NCBI RefSeq assembly: GCF_936270145.1
Contig: NZ_OW370537.1
Coordinates: 248,001-312,000 of the forward strand
From: Wolbachia endosymbiont of Oedothorax gibbosus
GTDB taxonomy: Bacteria; Pseudomonadota; Alphaproteobacteria; Rickettsiales; Anaplasmataceae
Direction of reading: 5' to 3'
DNA length: 64,000 bases
The notes beneath the pieces were generated by a model, which worked only from the letters and a program-made list of their open reading frames with translations, did not search any database and had not been told where the DNA came from. Position 1 is the first letter of the stretch. Every line of letters starts with the position of its first letter. Positions 28,657 through 38,403 of the stretch are shown piece after piece. The translations under genes and the position numbers were made by a program.

Positions 28657-29085
28657 ATGAAACATGGAATAAAAAAACGTAAACTATCTCGTTGCACTGA
28701 ACATAGATTATCGATGTTAAAGAATCTATCTATCTCATTAATTAACCATGAGCAGATTGTGACTACTTTACCAAAAGCTAAGGAACTTCGTCCATATGTC
28801 GAAAAGTTTATTACAATTGCTAAGAATAAGAATACTTTACATGGTAGAAGACTTTTGCTTTCACGCCTTCATAATAGTAAGTTAGCAGTTGATAAGTTAT
28901 TAAACGTCTTAGCCAGCCGTTATCAAGATCGTAAAGGTGGGTATTCTAGAATAATAAAATTTAGCACTCGAAAGGGTGATTGTGCTTCAATGGCAGTGGT
29001 AGAATTGGTTGATAGGGATGTTGCAGCAAGAGGTAAGGTTTATAGTAAAAATAGAGAAGGAGGCAAAGTAGTTACACAAAGTTAA
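28657..29085 (+). CDS. rplQ: 50S ribosomal protein L17
   Basis: A 142-residue L17. It begins MKHGIKKRKLSRCTEHRLSMLKNL and shows LINHEQIVTTLPKAKELRPYVEKFITIAK and RYQDRKGGYSRIIKFSTRKGDCASMAVVELV. It closes the ribosomal block; the following genes on the same strand have other functions. Confidence 0.97.
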   Translation: MKHGIKKRKLSRCTEHRLSMLKNLSISLINHEQIVTTLPKAKELRPYVEKFITIAKNKNTLHGRRLLLSRLHNSKLAVDKLLNVLASRYQDRKGGYSRIIKFSTRKGDCASMAVVELVDRDVAARGKVYSKNREGGKVVTQS

Positions 29086-29101
29086 TATAATTGTTCTTCT
29101 T

Positions 29102-29452
29102 ATGGTAAGTAGGTTACGCTACTTTGTAGGTTACTTTGGCGAATTGTTAGTTTTGGCATATTTAAAGCTGAAATGGTATAATGTTATAAAACGCCGTTAC
29201 CGTTGTAAGTTCGGTGAAATTGACTTAATTGTATCTAAAAAAAAGGAGCTGATTTTTATAGAAGTTAAAACAAGTTTGCTTGGAAAAGAAATACCGATAT
29301 CTCATCTTCAATGTCAGTCTATTATAAATTCTTCTAAGTATTTCTTAAGTAAAAACCTTAGTTTTTTAGATTATTCAGTCAGATATGATTTATATTTTCT
29401 TTCCTTAAAGAGAAGACCTGTTTATATAAAAAATGCTTGGATTGAAGAATGA
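29102..29452 (+). CDS. YraN/UPF0102 family endonuclease-like protein
   Basis: A 116-residue protein of the YraN family, a Holliday-junction-resolvase-like PD-(D/E)XK fold of uncertain function. The core reads VIKRRYRCKFGEIDLIVSKK, then LIFIEVKTS, giving the E, D and ExK catalytic set. Length is typical. It is 16 bp after rplQ and 41 bp before atpH, so it probably rides on the same transcript. Confidence 0.88.
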   Translation: MVSRLRYFVGYFGELLVLAYLKLKWYNVIKRRYRCKFGEIDLIVSKKKELIFIEVKTSLLGKEIPISHLQCQSIINSSKYFLSKNLSFLDYSVRYDLYFLSLKRRPVYIKNAWIEE

Positions 29453-29493
29453 AAGATTTGTAGCTGAATTAATTTAGATTTACTGGATTTAAT

Positions 29494-30054
29494 ATGAAAA
29501 AGACCCAATACAATAATTTAGTTTCATCTTACGCTAGAGTGCTGTTTCATGTCTCAGGAAGCAGGTTAGGTATTATAAGGAAAGAAGTAGAATTTTTATT
29601 GGCTTTTTTTAAGGATCAACGTGATGTTTTTGTGTACCTATCTCATCCTATGATTTCTTTTGCACACAAAAAAGAAGTGATACTTTCTATAAATGAGCAC
29701 TTGAGTGAGAATTTAGTAAAATTTATTATGGTTATATTTGCAAATAAACGCTCTAGTTTATTGATCCTTATATTAGAAAAATTCTTAAGTCTTGCAAGAG
29801 AAAATGAAAATGAATTCGAAATTACTATAAAGTCAGCAGAAACTTTAAAGGAATCTGATGTAAAAATAATTACTGAATCTTTGAGCTTTCTTGGTAAAAT
29901 AATAAAAGTAAGCAATGTGGTTGACTCTTCTATACTAGGTGGCTTCGTAGTTAGGTATGGTTTTAATTTGATCGATGCTTCGCTAAAAAGTTACTTAGAT
30001 AGATTGGTTGACTTAAGTAAAATGGAAATATTAAAAGTAAGGAATTTTGTATGA
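29494..30054 (+). CDS. atpH: ATP synthase F1 subunit delta
   Basis: A 186-residue delta (OSCP) subunit, the stator link between F1 and the b subunits. It shows [10 protein letters not shown] at the N-terminus and a C-terminal [29 protein letters not shown], the family signature. It overlaps atpA by 4 nt. The other atp genes are not in this window, so the operon is split. Confidence 0.94.
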   Translation: MKKTQYNNLVSSYARVLFHVSGSRLGIIRKEVEFLLAFFKDQRDVFVYLSHPMISFAHKKEVILSINEHLSENLVKFIMVIFANKRSSLLILILEKFLSLARENENEFEITIKSAETLKESDVKIITESLSFLGKIIKVSNVVDSSILGGFVVRYGFNLIDASLKSYLDRLVDLSKMEILKVRNFV

Positions 30055-31592
30055 AGAACAATATGAATGTTTCTGAGATAGCAAGTGTAATAAGGGAAAA
30101 AGTTGAGACATTTGATAATCCTATAAAGCGGGAAAATATAGGTGAAGTGATTGCAGTCACAGATGGTATCGCGTTGGTTTATGGGCTGGAAAAAGCAAAA
30201 TTTGGTGAAAAGGTATTTTTTGCAAGCGGTATAGAAGGAATAGTTCTTGATTTAGATCATGATACGGCTGGAATAGTTGTGCTTGGTAATGACCGTGATG
30301 TAAAAGAAGGGGATGTTGTAAAATGTAGTGGTAATGTTGTGCAGGTACCTGTAGGGCATGAATTATTAGGAAGAGTTGTAAATGCATTAGGTCAGCCTAT
30401 AGATGGTTGCGGAGAAATTAGAACTAAAAATAGGATGGATATAGAATCCAAAGCGCCAGGCATTATTGATCGTAAATCTGTGCATGAGCCACTGCAAACA
30501 GGAATTAAAATTATAGATTTGCTAATTCCAATAGGTAGAGGGCAGCGTGAATTAATTATTGGCGATAGACAAATTGGTAAAACTACTATTGCGCTTGATA
30601 CTATTATAAATCAGAAGAAGATTAATGATGAAGTAGACGAAAATCAAAAAGTTTACTGTGTTTATGTTGCTATTGGACAAAAAATTTCAACGGTAGCAAA
30701 AGTGGTAAATAAGCTAAAAGAAAGTGGAGCATTAGAGTATACAACTGTAGTTGTGGCTAGTGCATCTGACTGCGCGCCTATGCAATTTTTAGCACCCTAT
30801 GCTGGTTGCACTATTGGGGAATTTTTTCGTGACAATGGAATGCATTGTTTGATTGTATATGATGATTTATCTAAGCATGCTGTAGCATATAGGCAGATGT
30901 CTTTATTGCTCAGACGTCCTCCTGGTCGTGAAGCTTACCCTGGAGATATATTCTATGTACATTCTCGCTTGCTTGAAAGAGCTGCTAAAATGTCTGATAA
31001 AAAAGGGCAGGGGTCTTTAACTGCTTTGCCAATTGTCGAAACTCAAGCTGGTGATGTATCTGCATATGTGCCAACAAATGTTATTTCAATTACCGATGGG
31101 CAGATCTTTCTTGAGTCTGAATTATTTTATAAAGGATTTCGACCTGCAGTAAATATAGGCTTGTCAGTTTCACGGGTTGGTTCTGCTGCACAACTAAAGT
31201 CTGTGAAGAAAGTTGCTGGTTCTATAAAGCTAAGCTTAGCTCAGTATAGAGAATTAGAAGATTTCGCAAAATTTGGTTCTGATCTTGATGCTAGTGTTCA
31301 ATTATCCTTGAATAAGGGTAAATATCTTGTCGAGTTATTAAAGCAAAAACAACATTTACCTATGTCAATAGAAGAGCAAGTAGTGCTGATGTATATTTTT
31401 TCTAACCTATATAATCAGTTAAGTAAAATACAAATAAGTTACATTAATAAATTTGAACATGATCTTATTAATTATTTTCATACTGTGCATCCTGGGGTTT
31501 TAAAAAAGTTGTCAAATGACATGAGTGATGATATAAAAGGTGATATTTTTAACATTGTGAGTAATTTCGTTACTCAATTTAATTGCGTTTAG
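30051..31592 (+). CDS. atpA: ATP synthase F1 subunit alpha
   Basis: A 513-residue alpha subunit. It shows the N-terminal beta barrel, the Walker A site [14 protein letters not shown], Walker B region [38 protein letters not shown], and the [10 protein letters not shown] segment. All core motifs are present and the length is normal. It ends one base before the open greA frame. Confidence 0.98.
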   Translation: MKNNMNVSEIASVIREKVETFDNPIKRENIGEVIAVTDGIALVYGLEKAKFGEKVFFASGIEGIVLDLDHDTAGIVVLGNDRDVKEGDVVKCSGNVVQVPVGHELLGRVVNALGQPIDGCGEIRTKNRMDIESKAPGIIDRKSVHEPLQTGIKIIDLLIPIGRGQRELIIGDRQIGKTTIALDTIINQKKINDEVDENQKVYCVYVAIGQKISTVAKVVNKLKESGALEYTTVVVASASDCAPMQFLAPYAGCTIGEFFRDNGMHCLIVYDDLSKHAVAYRQMSLLLRRPPGREAYPGDIFYVHSRLLERAAKMSDKKGQGSLTALPIVETQAGDVSAYVPTNVISITDGQIFLESELFYKGFRPAVNIGLSVSRVGSAAQLKSVKKVAGSIKLSLAQYRELEDFAKFGSDLDASVQLSLNKGKYLVELLKQKQHLPMSIEEQVVLMYIFSNLYNQLSKIQISYINKFEHDLINYFHTVHPGVLKKLSNDMSDDIKGDIFNIVSNFVTQFNCV

Positions 31593-31601
31593 GTGGTGAT
31601 T

Positions 31602-32096
31602 ATGGCTTCATCCATTATTAATAAATTTCCTATAACGAGTGAAGGTTTTGAGAATATGCAAGCCGAACTTGAAAAATTAAAGGAAGAGAAACCTTCTGTG
31701 ATACAGGCTATTTCTGATGCTCGTGATCAAGGTGATTTGTCTGAAAACGCAGAGTATCATGCAGCACGGGAAAGGTTAGGTTTTATTGAAGGCCGTATAA
31801 TGGAGATAGAAAGTAAGCTCTCACATGCGGAAGTAATAGAAGTAAAAAATTTGTCTGGTGATTCAGTAATGTTTGGTGCAACTGTGACATTAAGCATGTT
31901 AAGTGATAATAACGGTGAAATGGAATATGTGTATAAGGTTGTAGGCGAATATGAAGCTGATGTTTCAAAGCAGTTAATATCTACTAGTTCACCACTTGGG
32001 AGTGCCTTAATTGGCAAAAAAGTCGGCGAGTATGTGGAAGTGACAGTGCCAAATGGAGAGAAATTGTATAAAATAGTTAAGATTGAATTTAAGTAA
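31602..32096 (+). CDS. greA: Transcription elongation factor GreA
   Basis: A 164-residue GreA, which restarts backtracked RNA polymerase by stimulating transcript cleavage. The start is ATG 31602 with AGGTGG 5 nt upstream; the frame is also open from GTG 31593. The coiled coil carries the acidic tip (DARDQGDLSENAEYHAARE), and the C-terminal FKBP-like domain shows SSPLGSALIGKKVGEYVEVTVPNG. Confidence 0.97.
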   Translation: MASSIINKFPITSEGFENMQAELEKLKEEKPSVIQAISDARDQGDLSENAEYHAARERLGFIEGRIMEIESKLSHAEVIEVKNLSGDSVMFGATVTLSMLSDNNGEMEYVYKVVGEYEADVSKQLISTSSPLGSALIGKKVGEYVEVTVPNGEKLYKIVKIEFK

Positions 32097-32102
32097 ATTA
32101 TT

Positions 32103-32756
32103 ATGGTACAGGCCACTTATGCTTCAATGAGTCTACCCGGCATTTCTTCTGTGGAAGATGTATTAGAGGATGCTCGTTCCGGTAAATTATTCATTTTAGT
32201 TGATGATGAAAGTAGAGAGAATGAAGGTGATTTGATTGTCTTAGCTGAGAAAATAAAGCCGGAACATATGGCTTTTATGGTTAGATACGGTACTGGTATT
32301 GTATTTTTAGCTATGACAAAGCTTCATATGAGTAAACTAGATCTTGAGTTTATGGAGAGAAGTAATGTAGACGAAAAGATTGCTCCTCATACTGCATTTA
32401 CTACATCAATTGATGCACGTTATGGTATCACAACAGGTGTTTCTGCTTATGATAGAACACATACGATACTTACCGCCATTGATGAAAAGAGTACTAAGGA
32501 CGATATTATTACTCCAGGGCATGTTTTCCCTATTATTGCAAATGAAGGCGGGGTTTTAGCACGCAATGGTCACACTGAAGCAAGTGTTGAAATAGCAAAG
32601 TTGGTTGGTCTTAATCATGCAGCTGTAGGGTGTGAATTAGTGAATGATGATGGCTCTATGATGCGCTTACCTCAGTTACTTAAATTTGCTGAACAACATA
32701 AAATTAAGTTAACTACCATCGACAAACTTATCAGTTACGTTAAAAATTTAAACTAG
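32103..32756 (+). CDS. ribB: 3,4-dihydroxy-2-butanone-4-phosphate synthase
   Basis: Makes the four-carbon unit of riboflavin from ribulose-5-phosphate. The 217-residue protein is the RibB domain alone: DDESRENEGDLIVLAE (acidic loop and metal ligands), TAFTTSIDARYGITTGVSAYDR, ITPGHVFPIIANEGGVLARNGHTEA and CELVNDDGSM. There is no fused RibA domain. With ribH at 40175 this gives two enzymes of the riboflavin pathway, which many Wolbachia retain. Confidence 0.97.
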   Translation: MVQATYASMSLPGISSVEDVLEDARSGKLFILVDDESRENEGDLIVLAEKIKPEHMAFMVRYGTGIVFLAMTKLHMSKLDLEFMERSNVDEKIAPHTAFTTSIDARYGITTGVSAYDRTHTILTAIDEKSTKDDIITPGHVFPIIANEGGVLARNGHTEASVEIAKLVGLNHAAVGCELVNDDGSMMRLPQLLKFAEQHKIKLTTIDKLISYVKNLN

Positions 32757-32827
32757 CGTTTATAAATTTGTATAATTTAAGTGTTAAAATATAGAATTCC
32801 TATAAATTATACAAGCACAGAATTTTC

Positions 32828-33052
32828 ATGTTTAGAATTGCTAAGTTTTTGACCTTATTGTTCTTTCTTGCATATTATAATAATGCTTACTCTATTAATA
32901 TTATTAGAGATAGTGAAGTGGAAGCGATAGTGAAAGAGCTAGCGCAACCTTTATTTTCTGCTGCGGATGTTGATCATGAGCAAATAAAAGTTTTTATAAT
33001 TAATGACAATTCGATTAATGCTTTTGTAATTAACAATAACAGTATCTTCATT
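32828..33052 (+). pseudogene. BepA-like M48 metalloprotease, 5' part (interrupted by IS5-family element)
   Basis: This part carries a signal peptide (MFRIAKFLTLLFFLAYYNNAYS) and the first 75 codons of a periplasmic M48 protease. After codon 75 (NNNSIFI) the frame enters the IS and stops at 33085. Joining to CAT 33950 (HLGLLRYSAKPYVLLG) restores a single frame of 426 residues. The disruption separates the export signal from the zinc site, so the enzyme is very probably lost. Confidence 0.9.
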
Positions 33053-33103
33053 AGACTTCTTTCAAAATTGTTAGAGGGAGTGTAAGATGAAGTATTTGAA
33101 AGA

Positions 33104-33930
33104 ATGAAATATAAGGAAATAGAAAAGTTAGAAGGAGAAAAGTTTCGACGTTTAACAGGGGTAAAAAAAGCAACATTTGAGCGAATGGTAGAAATTCTAG
33201 AAGTGGAGGATAAAAGAAAAAAAGCTAGAAGTGGAAGAAAAAGTAAACTTTGCATAGAAGACAGGCTACTTATGGCACTGGAATATATAAGAGAATATCG
33301 TACATATTTTCATATTGGGCAAAGCTATGGCATGAGTGAAAGTAACAGTTTTAAAGTGATAAGATGGGTAGAAGACACATTAATAAAACATCCAGATTTT
33401 GCATTACCAGGAAAAAAAGAGCTATTAAAGAGTGATGTAGAATATGAAGTTTTAGTAATAGATGGAACTGAAACGCCAGTAGAGAGGCCAAAAAAAAACA
33501 AAAACGCTTTTACTCTGGAAAGAAAAAAAGGCATACTATAAAAACACAAATAGTAACAGAGAAGAAGAGTAAAAAAGTCATATGCACGTCTTTCTCGAAT
33601 GGTAGAAAACACGATTTTCGGATGTTTAGAGAATCAAAGGTAGCAGTATTGCCGCAAACTAAAATCTTAGCTGATGCCGGCTACAGGGGAATGCAGAAGA
33701 TACACAAAAATGTTGTATTACCGCACAGAAAAACGAAAAAGAATCCGTTAAGCAAAGAACAAAAAAAAGAGAACAGAGCACTTATGAGCCAAAGGGCAAT
33801 TGTTGAAAACGTAATTGGCTTATTGAAAAGGTTTAAAATCATCTCGTACAGGTATAGAAACCGACGAAAACGTTTTGGTTTAAGGTTTAATTTGATTGCT
33901 GCAATTCACAATTTTGAGCTCCCTACATGA
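33104..33930 (+). CDS. IS5-family transposase made by -1 frameshifting (two frames)
   Basis: Frame 1 (33104-33541) carries the N-terminal domain and the first catalytic Asp (VLVIDGTETPVERP). Frame 2, read from about 33496 to 33930, carries the second Asp (ILADAGYRG) and the Glu (QRAIVENVIGLLKRFKI). A -1 slip on the A9 run at 33490-33498 fuses them into about 275 residues (…VERPKKKQKRFYSGKKKRHT…). Both frames are otherwise free of damage, so I regard the gene as intact. Confidence 0.88.
33490..33498 (+). promoter_or_regulatory. A9 programmed -1 frameshift site of the IS5-family transposase
   Basis: Nine A precede CAAAAACGC. In the zero frame the codons are CCA AAA AAA AAC; after a -1 slip they are AAA CAA AAA CGC, which opens the second transposase frame. 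This is a classical slippery A-run. Its use is inferred from the exact continuity of the two halves. Confidence 0.75.
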
Positions 33931-33949
33931 ATTTTGAAAGAAGTCTATT

Positions 33950-35005
33950 CATTTAGGGCTTTTACGATATTCGGCTAAACCTTATGTCCTGCTTGGTATA
34001 TTAGCACATGAGATTGCTCACATATCTGCTGGTCATATATTGCAAATGAGTAGTGCTATGGGTTATTTTCAATCGATAGCAATGATTAGTTATATGGTAG
34101 GATTAGTTTCTAGTATTATCATTAACCCTCAGGTTGCTGGTGCAATTTTGCTTAGTGGTGTAGCGCTCAGTTCAAGGCTGTTTTTTAACTATTCTCAAGA
34201 GCAAGAAAGTGTAGCAGACAGCTATGCTTTAAGATACCTTGATGAATCTAACTATGATAATTCAGGTATGAAAGAGATTTTTGATTATTTTAAAAGTATT
34301 GAGCATGAGAACACCGAGGAATATTTCCGCACTCACCCACTTAGTGAGAAACGCATATTTGCTGTACAAAATTATAAGGTCAAAAACAACGTAAAACCAA
34401 TTTTTGCGGATAAGTTACTAAAGTTTGAACGTGTGGTTGCAAAGCTAGACTCTTTCTTTGCTCCTATTCATGTGTTATCTAATAAATATGAAGATAATTC
34501 TGAGTATGTAAATGCTATAGTTTGCTATAGGCAAGGAAAGATAGAAGAGGCTATTGCTAAAGTTAATTCATTGATTCAAGAGTCACGCAATGACCCATAC
34601 CTGTATGAATTAAAAGCAGAAATGCTATACAAGGCTGGAAATTTAAGTGAAGCAATAAAAATGTATGAAGAATCGCTTAGGTATTTATCTGAGAAAAACA
34701 GTTATTTAGTGAAACTTGCATTATCTCATACTTTATTATTACACGGTGATGCAAAAAAGGCGATTTTTTACTTGGAGCAGATTTTGAATGTAGAACCAAA
34801 TAACGCTTTTGTCTGGAAGTATTTAAGCATTGCATATAAATGTGAAGCTGATACGGCAATGCATTATTTTGCTTTGACAAAAAAGGCTTGTATTGAAGGT
34901 GATTTAAAGCAATTTACAAAATATGCTGAGCTAGCTGTTAAAACCCTACCAAAAGATAGCCCTTATTTGTTGCAAGTTGAAGATATGAAACGATTTAATG
35001 GATAA
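33950..35005 (+). pseudogene. BepA-like M48 metalloprotease, 3' part (zinc site and TPR region)
   Basis: The native frame resumes at 33950 with HLGLLRYSAKPYVLLGILAHEIAHISAGH, which contains the HExxH zinc motif (HEIAH), then a distal Glu region (QEQESVADSYALRYL) and a C-terminal array of TPR-like helices (about YVNAIVCYRQGKIEEAIAKVN onward). That layout matches BepA/YfgC, a periplasmic protease and chaperone for outer-membrane beta-barrel proteins. The only starts available are internal (TTG 34040, ATG 34046), downstream of HEIAH, so any product would lack both the signal peptide and the zinc ligands. Confidence 0.88.
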
Positions 35006-35033
35006 CAAAAAAGCATTTCTGTACTTTTATGGG

Positions 35034-35363
35034 TTATTTCTTTCCACACTGTTCCAACATAGTTTTTGCTTCATCGCTTACGTTGGGCATAATTTTCGTT
35101 ATGATAGTTTTAGCGCCAAAAAATACACCACAGAACATGCCAAGAGCAAAGAGGGCTGGCCACGGCATCCTGCCAAATATTGCAAGCAAGGATGCACCAA
35201 TTATTACTATTGTCATAAGTGGACCGCCTATCCCCCAAACATAACCAATAATATTGCATATTACTTTAGTTGTGTCATCCATATCAGGGTCAGCTGCATA
35301 ACCTGAGAAAGAGGAAAGCAATACTACACAAAAAACACCAAAAAATCCTATTATAGAGCTCAT
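35034..35363 (-). CDS. virB2: TrbC/VirB2-family pilin-like protein
   Basis: A 109-residue protein with a signal peptide (about 1-24, ending SGYA before ADPDMDD), followed by two hydrophobic segments (about 40-62 and 66-85) separated by a short basic loop (FGRMPWP). That is the layout of VirB2/TrbC, the major subunit of the type IV secretion pilus. The cluster of other virB genes is not in this window; in Rickettsiales virB genes are scattered and virB2 is often multicopy. It is convergent with the broken protease gene. Confidence 0.82.
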   Translation of the reverse strand: MSSIIGFFGVFCVVLLSSFSGYAADPDMDDTTKVICNIIGYVWGIGGPLMTIVIIGASLLAIFGRMPWPALFALGMFCGVFFGAKTIITKIMPNVSDEAKTMLEQCGKK

Positions 35364-35458
35364 TTTTTTGCCTCTAAATAATAAACTAACGCAAACTTAA
35401 ACCTACACATATTTTTATCTTAAAGTAAAAATTATAATTTGTCCATACATAAGTGTTG

Positions 35459-36193
35459 CTACATAAATAACCCACCATTAATGTTAAGCACATGCCCTGT
35501 TATATATTTTGCTTCATCACTTGCTAAAAATAAGACCCCTGCTGCTATTTCTTCCCCTGTTCCCATTCTTTTCATTGGAATATTATCTAATATTTTTCCC
35601 TTTTGTTCTTCATTTAAAACTTCAGTCATTTTAGTATCTATAAACCCAGGGGCAATACAATTTACTGTTACATTACGACTTGCAACTTCTTTTGCTATAG
35701 ATTTGCTCATAGCTATTATTCCAGCTTTAGACGCTGCATAATTTGCTTGCCCGGCGTTTCCTGTTAGCCCTATTATTGAGGAAATATTTATAATTCTTCC
35801 CCAATTATTCTTAATTAGTTTCCTGCATGCTTCTCTACTCAGCTTAAATGTAGAACTCAAGTTAATATCAATTACTTTTTGCCATGCTTCATCTGTCATT
35901 CTCAATAATAAACTGTCTCGCGTAATACCCGCATTGCATACGAGCCCGTCAAAGCCTTCCATCAACTCACTTGCTCTATTTACCAGTTGATTTACTTCCT
36001 CAGCATTTGATAAATCACAAGGGAGTACATGCATGTTTTTTTCATATTGTTTAGCAACTCCTTCGAGCACTTCTTTTTTTGTGCCAGAAATACATAAAGT
36101 TGCTCCGGCTTCGTGCATAATTTTTACAATTGCTTGCCCTATTCCGCCTGATGCGCCAGTGATTAGGAACTTTCTGCTTTCCAATTTAAACAT
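35459..36193 (-). CDS. fabG: 3-oxoacyl-[acyl-carrier-protein] reductase
   Basis: A 244-residue short-chain dehydrogenase that reduces 3-ketoacyl-ACP with NADPH in fatty-acid synthesis. It shows the nucleotide-binding glycines in TGASGGIGQAIV, NAGITRD, the catalytic Ser in NISSIIGLTGNAGQ, the YxxxK pair in NYAASKAG, and the FabG-type end PGFIDTKMTEVLNEEQKGKILDNIPMKRMG...GHVLNINGGLFM. Length and motifs are complete. Confidence 0.96.
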   Translation of the reverse strand: MFKLESRKFLITGASGGIGQAIVKIMHEAGATLCISGTKKEVLEGVAKQYEKNMHVLPCDLSNAEEVNQLVNRASELMEGFDGLVCNAGITRDSLLLRMTDEAWQKVIDINLSSTFKLSREACRKLIKNNWGRIINISSIIGLTGNAGQANYAASKAGIIAMSKSIAKEVASRNVTVNCIAPGFIDTKMTEVLNEEQKGKILDNIPMKRMGTGEEIAAGVLFLASDEAKYITGHVLNINGGLFM

Positions 36194-36459
36194 AATAACT
36201 TTATATTATCTTAATTCCTAACAGAATATTGACTGGTTGGCAATAGATTTCTTACACAATATAAGTAACTCAGATATTCACAAAATAAAGGAAAAGTTAT
36301 AATAAAGTTAAACGTCAAGAAATTTTAAAAACATAGTTGATGCAGGAATTGTTACTAAATAGTTTATTCTGGTGCTCTACAGTCTAAATGGAATGCTTAA
36401 ATTATAGATTCTTTGTTTTTGTGTGTTATCTTGAGTTAACACAAATTCACAGTAGTATT

Positions 36460-37980
36460 ATGATAAGTAAGTTAAAAAAGCTTAGCGCTGGATTTTCTTT
36501 GACAGGCCTGATTGGCCATAGTGATAATATAAATATGCAAGGAGCAAAAAATAAAAAGAAGAAGTACCCAAAATTTTTGGATAAGACGTTCGCATGGATT
36601 GATGTGATGATAAATTTTATTTTAAAACGCGAAAGTAATAACGTAAATGAAGTTCTGAAAGTAACATGGGGGCCACTATCTTTTGGTCTGATAGTGATAC
36701 TCATCTTTTTTGGGATAGGTGGTATTTGGTCGGCTATAGCTCCAATTGACGGGGCGGTGCATGCAAGTGGAGAAGTTATTGTATCTTCAAATAGGAAAAT
36801 AGTTCAACACTTGGGCGGAGGAATAATAAGCAAAATTTTAGTAAAAGAGAGCCAAGCAGTTAAAAAAAATGAGCCTCTAGTTTTGTTGAGTGATGTTAAC
36901 GAGAAGGCGAATTTAAGTATTATCAAAGAGAAGCTCTTATCATTTTTAGCAACAGAAGCAAGGCTTCTTGCAATCAGAGGAGATTTAGACACGCTTGAGT
37001 TTCCTGATGAGGTTAAAAAATTATCTAACGATGAACTTGTAAATAAAGCGATAAAGAATCAAGTAAAGTTGTTCAACTCTCAGAGAAAGAGCATATTGGG
37101 AAAAACAGACATACTGCAACAACGTATAAAGCAGTTAAATGATGAATTAGCTGGGCTAAACTTTCAGCTAAATGCAGCTCATAAGCAATATGACTTGATA
37201 ACTGAAGAGTTGGAAACAAAAAGACAATTACTTGATAGTGGCCATATAAGCAAACCACACATTTTAGCTTTAGAAAAACAGTTTGCTGAAATTGAAGGCA
37301 GAGTTGGACATTACCGTTCTGCAATATCTCAAGTGCAGCAAAAAATTGGAGAGAACGAATTAGAAATTATAAACGTGAGAAACGATTCTCAAGAAAGAGC
37401 AAACGCTGAACTTAAGGAAGTTAGTACGTCTATTGCAGATTTGAAAGAGAGGCTGATGGTTGCTGAAGATTCACTGGCACGTACAATAATTAAATCCCCT
37501 CAAGAGGGGATAGTTACAGATATAAGATACCATACTGAAGGTGGTGTTATACAATCTGGAGTTCCGATCATGAGCGTAGTGCCATCGGATGATGACTTAA
37601 TAATAGATGCTAAAATTCAAACTAGAAACATAGAAGAGATACTGTCAGCGCAAAAGAAAGATAGCAACATAGTTTCTATTGATGGGCTAGAAGGGCTAAA
37701 GGTTAAAGTTCGGTTAAGTGCTTACAGTGCACGCCGTTTAAGTTTAATTAGTGGTATAGTAAGCCATATTTCTCCTGATGCTCTTGATGATCCAAGACTA
37801 GGGCGTTATTATTCAGTGCGCGTAGTGATACCAAAGTCAGAGCTTGCTCAGTTTAAAAACGTATACCTATACCCTGGTATGCCAGCAGAAGTGTACATAG
37901 TTACTCAATCCCGTACTCTTTTATCATTCTTGTTTACACCTATAATTGCAACAGTTGATAGGTCTTTTATAGAAAGGTAG
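36460..37980 (+). CDS. HlyD-family type I secretion membrane fusion protein
   Basis: The periplasmic adaptor that joins an inner-membrane ABC exporter to an outer-membrane TolC-like channel. From ATG 36460 it has 506 residues: a basic cytoplasmic N-terminus, one membrane span (about 65-88, PLSFGLIVILIFFGIGGIWSA), a lipoyl half-motif (GEVIVSSNRKIVQHLGGGIISKILVKE), a long coiled coil (about 140-320), the second lipoyl half (IIKSPQEGIVTDIRYHTEGG) and the C-terminal beta domain (YPGMPAEVYIVTQSRTLLSFLFTPI). It is of the PrtE/AprE type. The frame is open to ATG 36388, so the start is not settled. No ABC or substrate gene is adjacent. Confidence 0.9.
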   Translation: MISKLKKLSAGFSLTGLIGHSDNINMQGAKNKKKKYPKFLDKTFAWIDVMINFILKRESNNVNEVLKVTWGPLSFGLIVILIFFGIGGIWSAIAPIDGAVHASGEVIVSSNRKIVQHLGGGIISKILVKESQAVKKNEPLVLLSDVNEKANLSIIKEKLLSFLATEARLLAIRGDLDTLEFPDEVKKLSNDELVNKAIKNQVKLFNSQRKSILGKTDILQQRIKQLNDELAGLNFQLNAAHKQYDLITEELETKRQLLDSGHISKPHILALEKQFAEIEGRVGHYRSAISQVQQKIGENELEIINVRNDSQERANAELKEVSTSIADLKERLMVAEDSLARTIIKSPQEGIVTDIRYHTEGGVIQSGVPIMSVVPSDDDLIIDAKIQTRNIEEILSAQKKDSNIVSIDGLEGLKVKVRLSAYSARRLSLISGIVSHISPDALDDPRLGRYYSVRVVIPKSELAQFKNVYLYPGMPAEVYIVTQSRTLLSFLFTPIIATVDRSFIER

Positions 37981-38019
37981 ATTAGAGTAGCTTTTTCATA
38001 ACGGTGCTAAGATCTTAGA

Positions 38020-38235
38020 GTGGACTTCTTGCATAACCATATACCATTGGGAATAGAAACACAAAACTTACTTGACAAACTCCACCAGCGCCCTTATCAT
38101 GAAATTGAAGCTATTTATTTATCTTCTCTGTACAGATTAAATGACAAAAAAACTCACGTATCTGGCGTCTCATGTTTAATTTTTTGCACTATGTGCACCT
38201 TATGTCTTTATAAAACTTCTACCTACATAAGCTGA
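38020..38235 (+). CDS. Small ORF of unknown status
   Basis: A possible 71-residue product starting with GTG 38020 (MDFLHNHIPLGIETQNLLDKL). The first about 45 residues are protein-like (helical, with acidic and aromatic residues), while the Cys-rich tail (CLIFCTMCTLCLYKTS) looks like non-coding sequence. It may be the 5' remnant of a longer gene. I do not recognise it, and no clear ribosome-binding site precedes it. Confidence 0.25.
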   Translation: MDFLHNHIPLGIETQNLLDKLHQRPYHEIEAIYLSSLYRLNDKKTHVSGVSCLIFCTMCTLCLYKTSTYIS

Positions 38236-38250
38236 AACGCGCTGTTTAAA

Positions 38251-38345
38251 ACATAAAAAAACGCCAACTTAAAAAATGGATAGTGAATAACTAGCTACCC
38301 TAGGGTTTCTTTTGCCTTTTTTTCTGTTTAGTAAATTTCTTAACG
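38251..38345 (+). repeat. T-rich repeat, copy 1 of a tandem pair
   Basis: It begins ATAAAAAAACGCCA, passes through TAGCTACCCTAGGG and ends TTCTTTTGCCTTTTTTTC, then TTAACGTTTAT. Copy 2 follows 150 bp later with the same order of blocks. The A-run and T-run ends are partly complementary, so each unit could fold as a hairpin ending in U, like a terminator or a small RNA end. Confidence 0.6.
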
Positions 38346-38403
38346 TTTATAATTTAGATTAGTTGCGGTTTAAAAGCAACTGAATCGCGGTTATTAGACG
38401 TTT

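Larger units (their letters stand above)
33053..33946 (+). mobile_element. IS5-family (IS1031-group) insertion sequence
   Basis: The element is 894 bp. The ends are AGACTTCTTTCAAAATT and its inverted counterpart AATTTTGAAAGAAGTCT, flanked by the 3-bp duplication ATT (33050-33052 and 33947-33949). The organisation, two overlapping frames with an A-run frameshift site, is that of the common Wolbachia element ISWpi1, which I name only as the likely match. It interrupts a BepA-like gene. Confidence 0.9.

Noticed and set aside
33104..33930. IS5-family transposase as a pseudogene because of two frames
   Set aside because: The two halves join perfectly by a -1 shift on an A9 run, the normal expression mode for this group.
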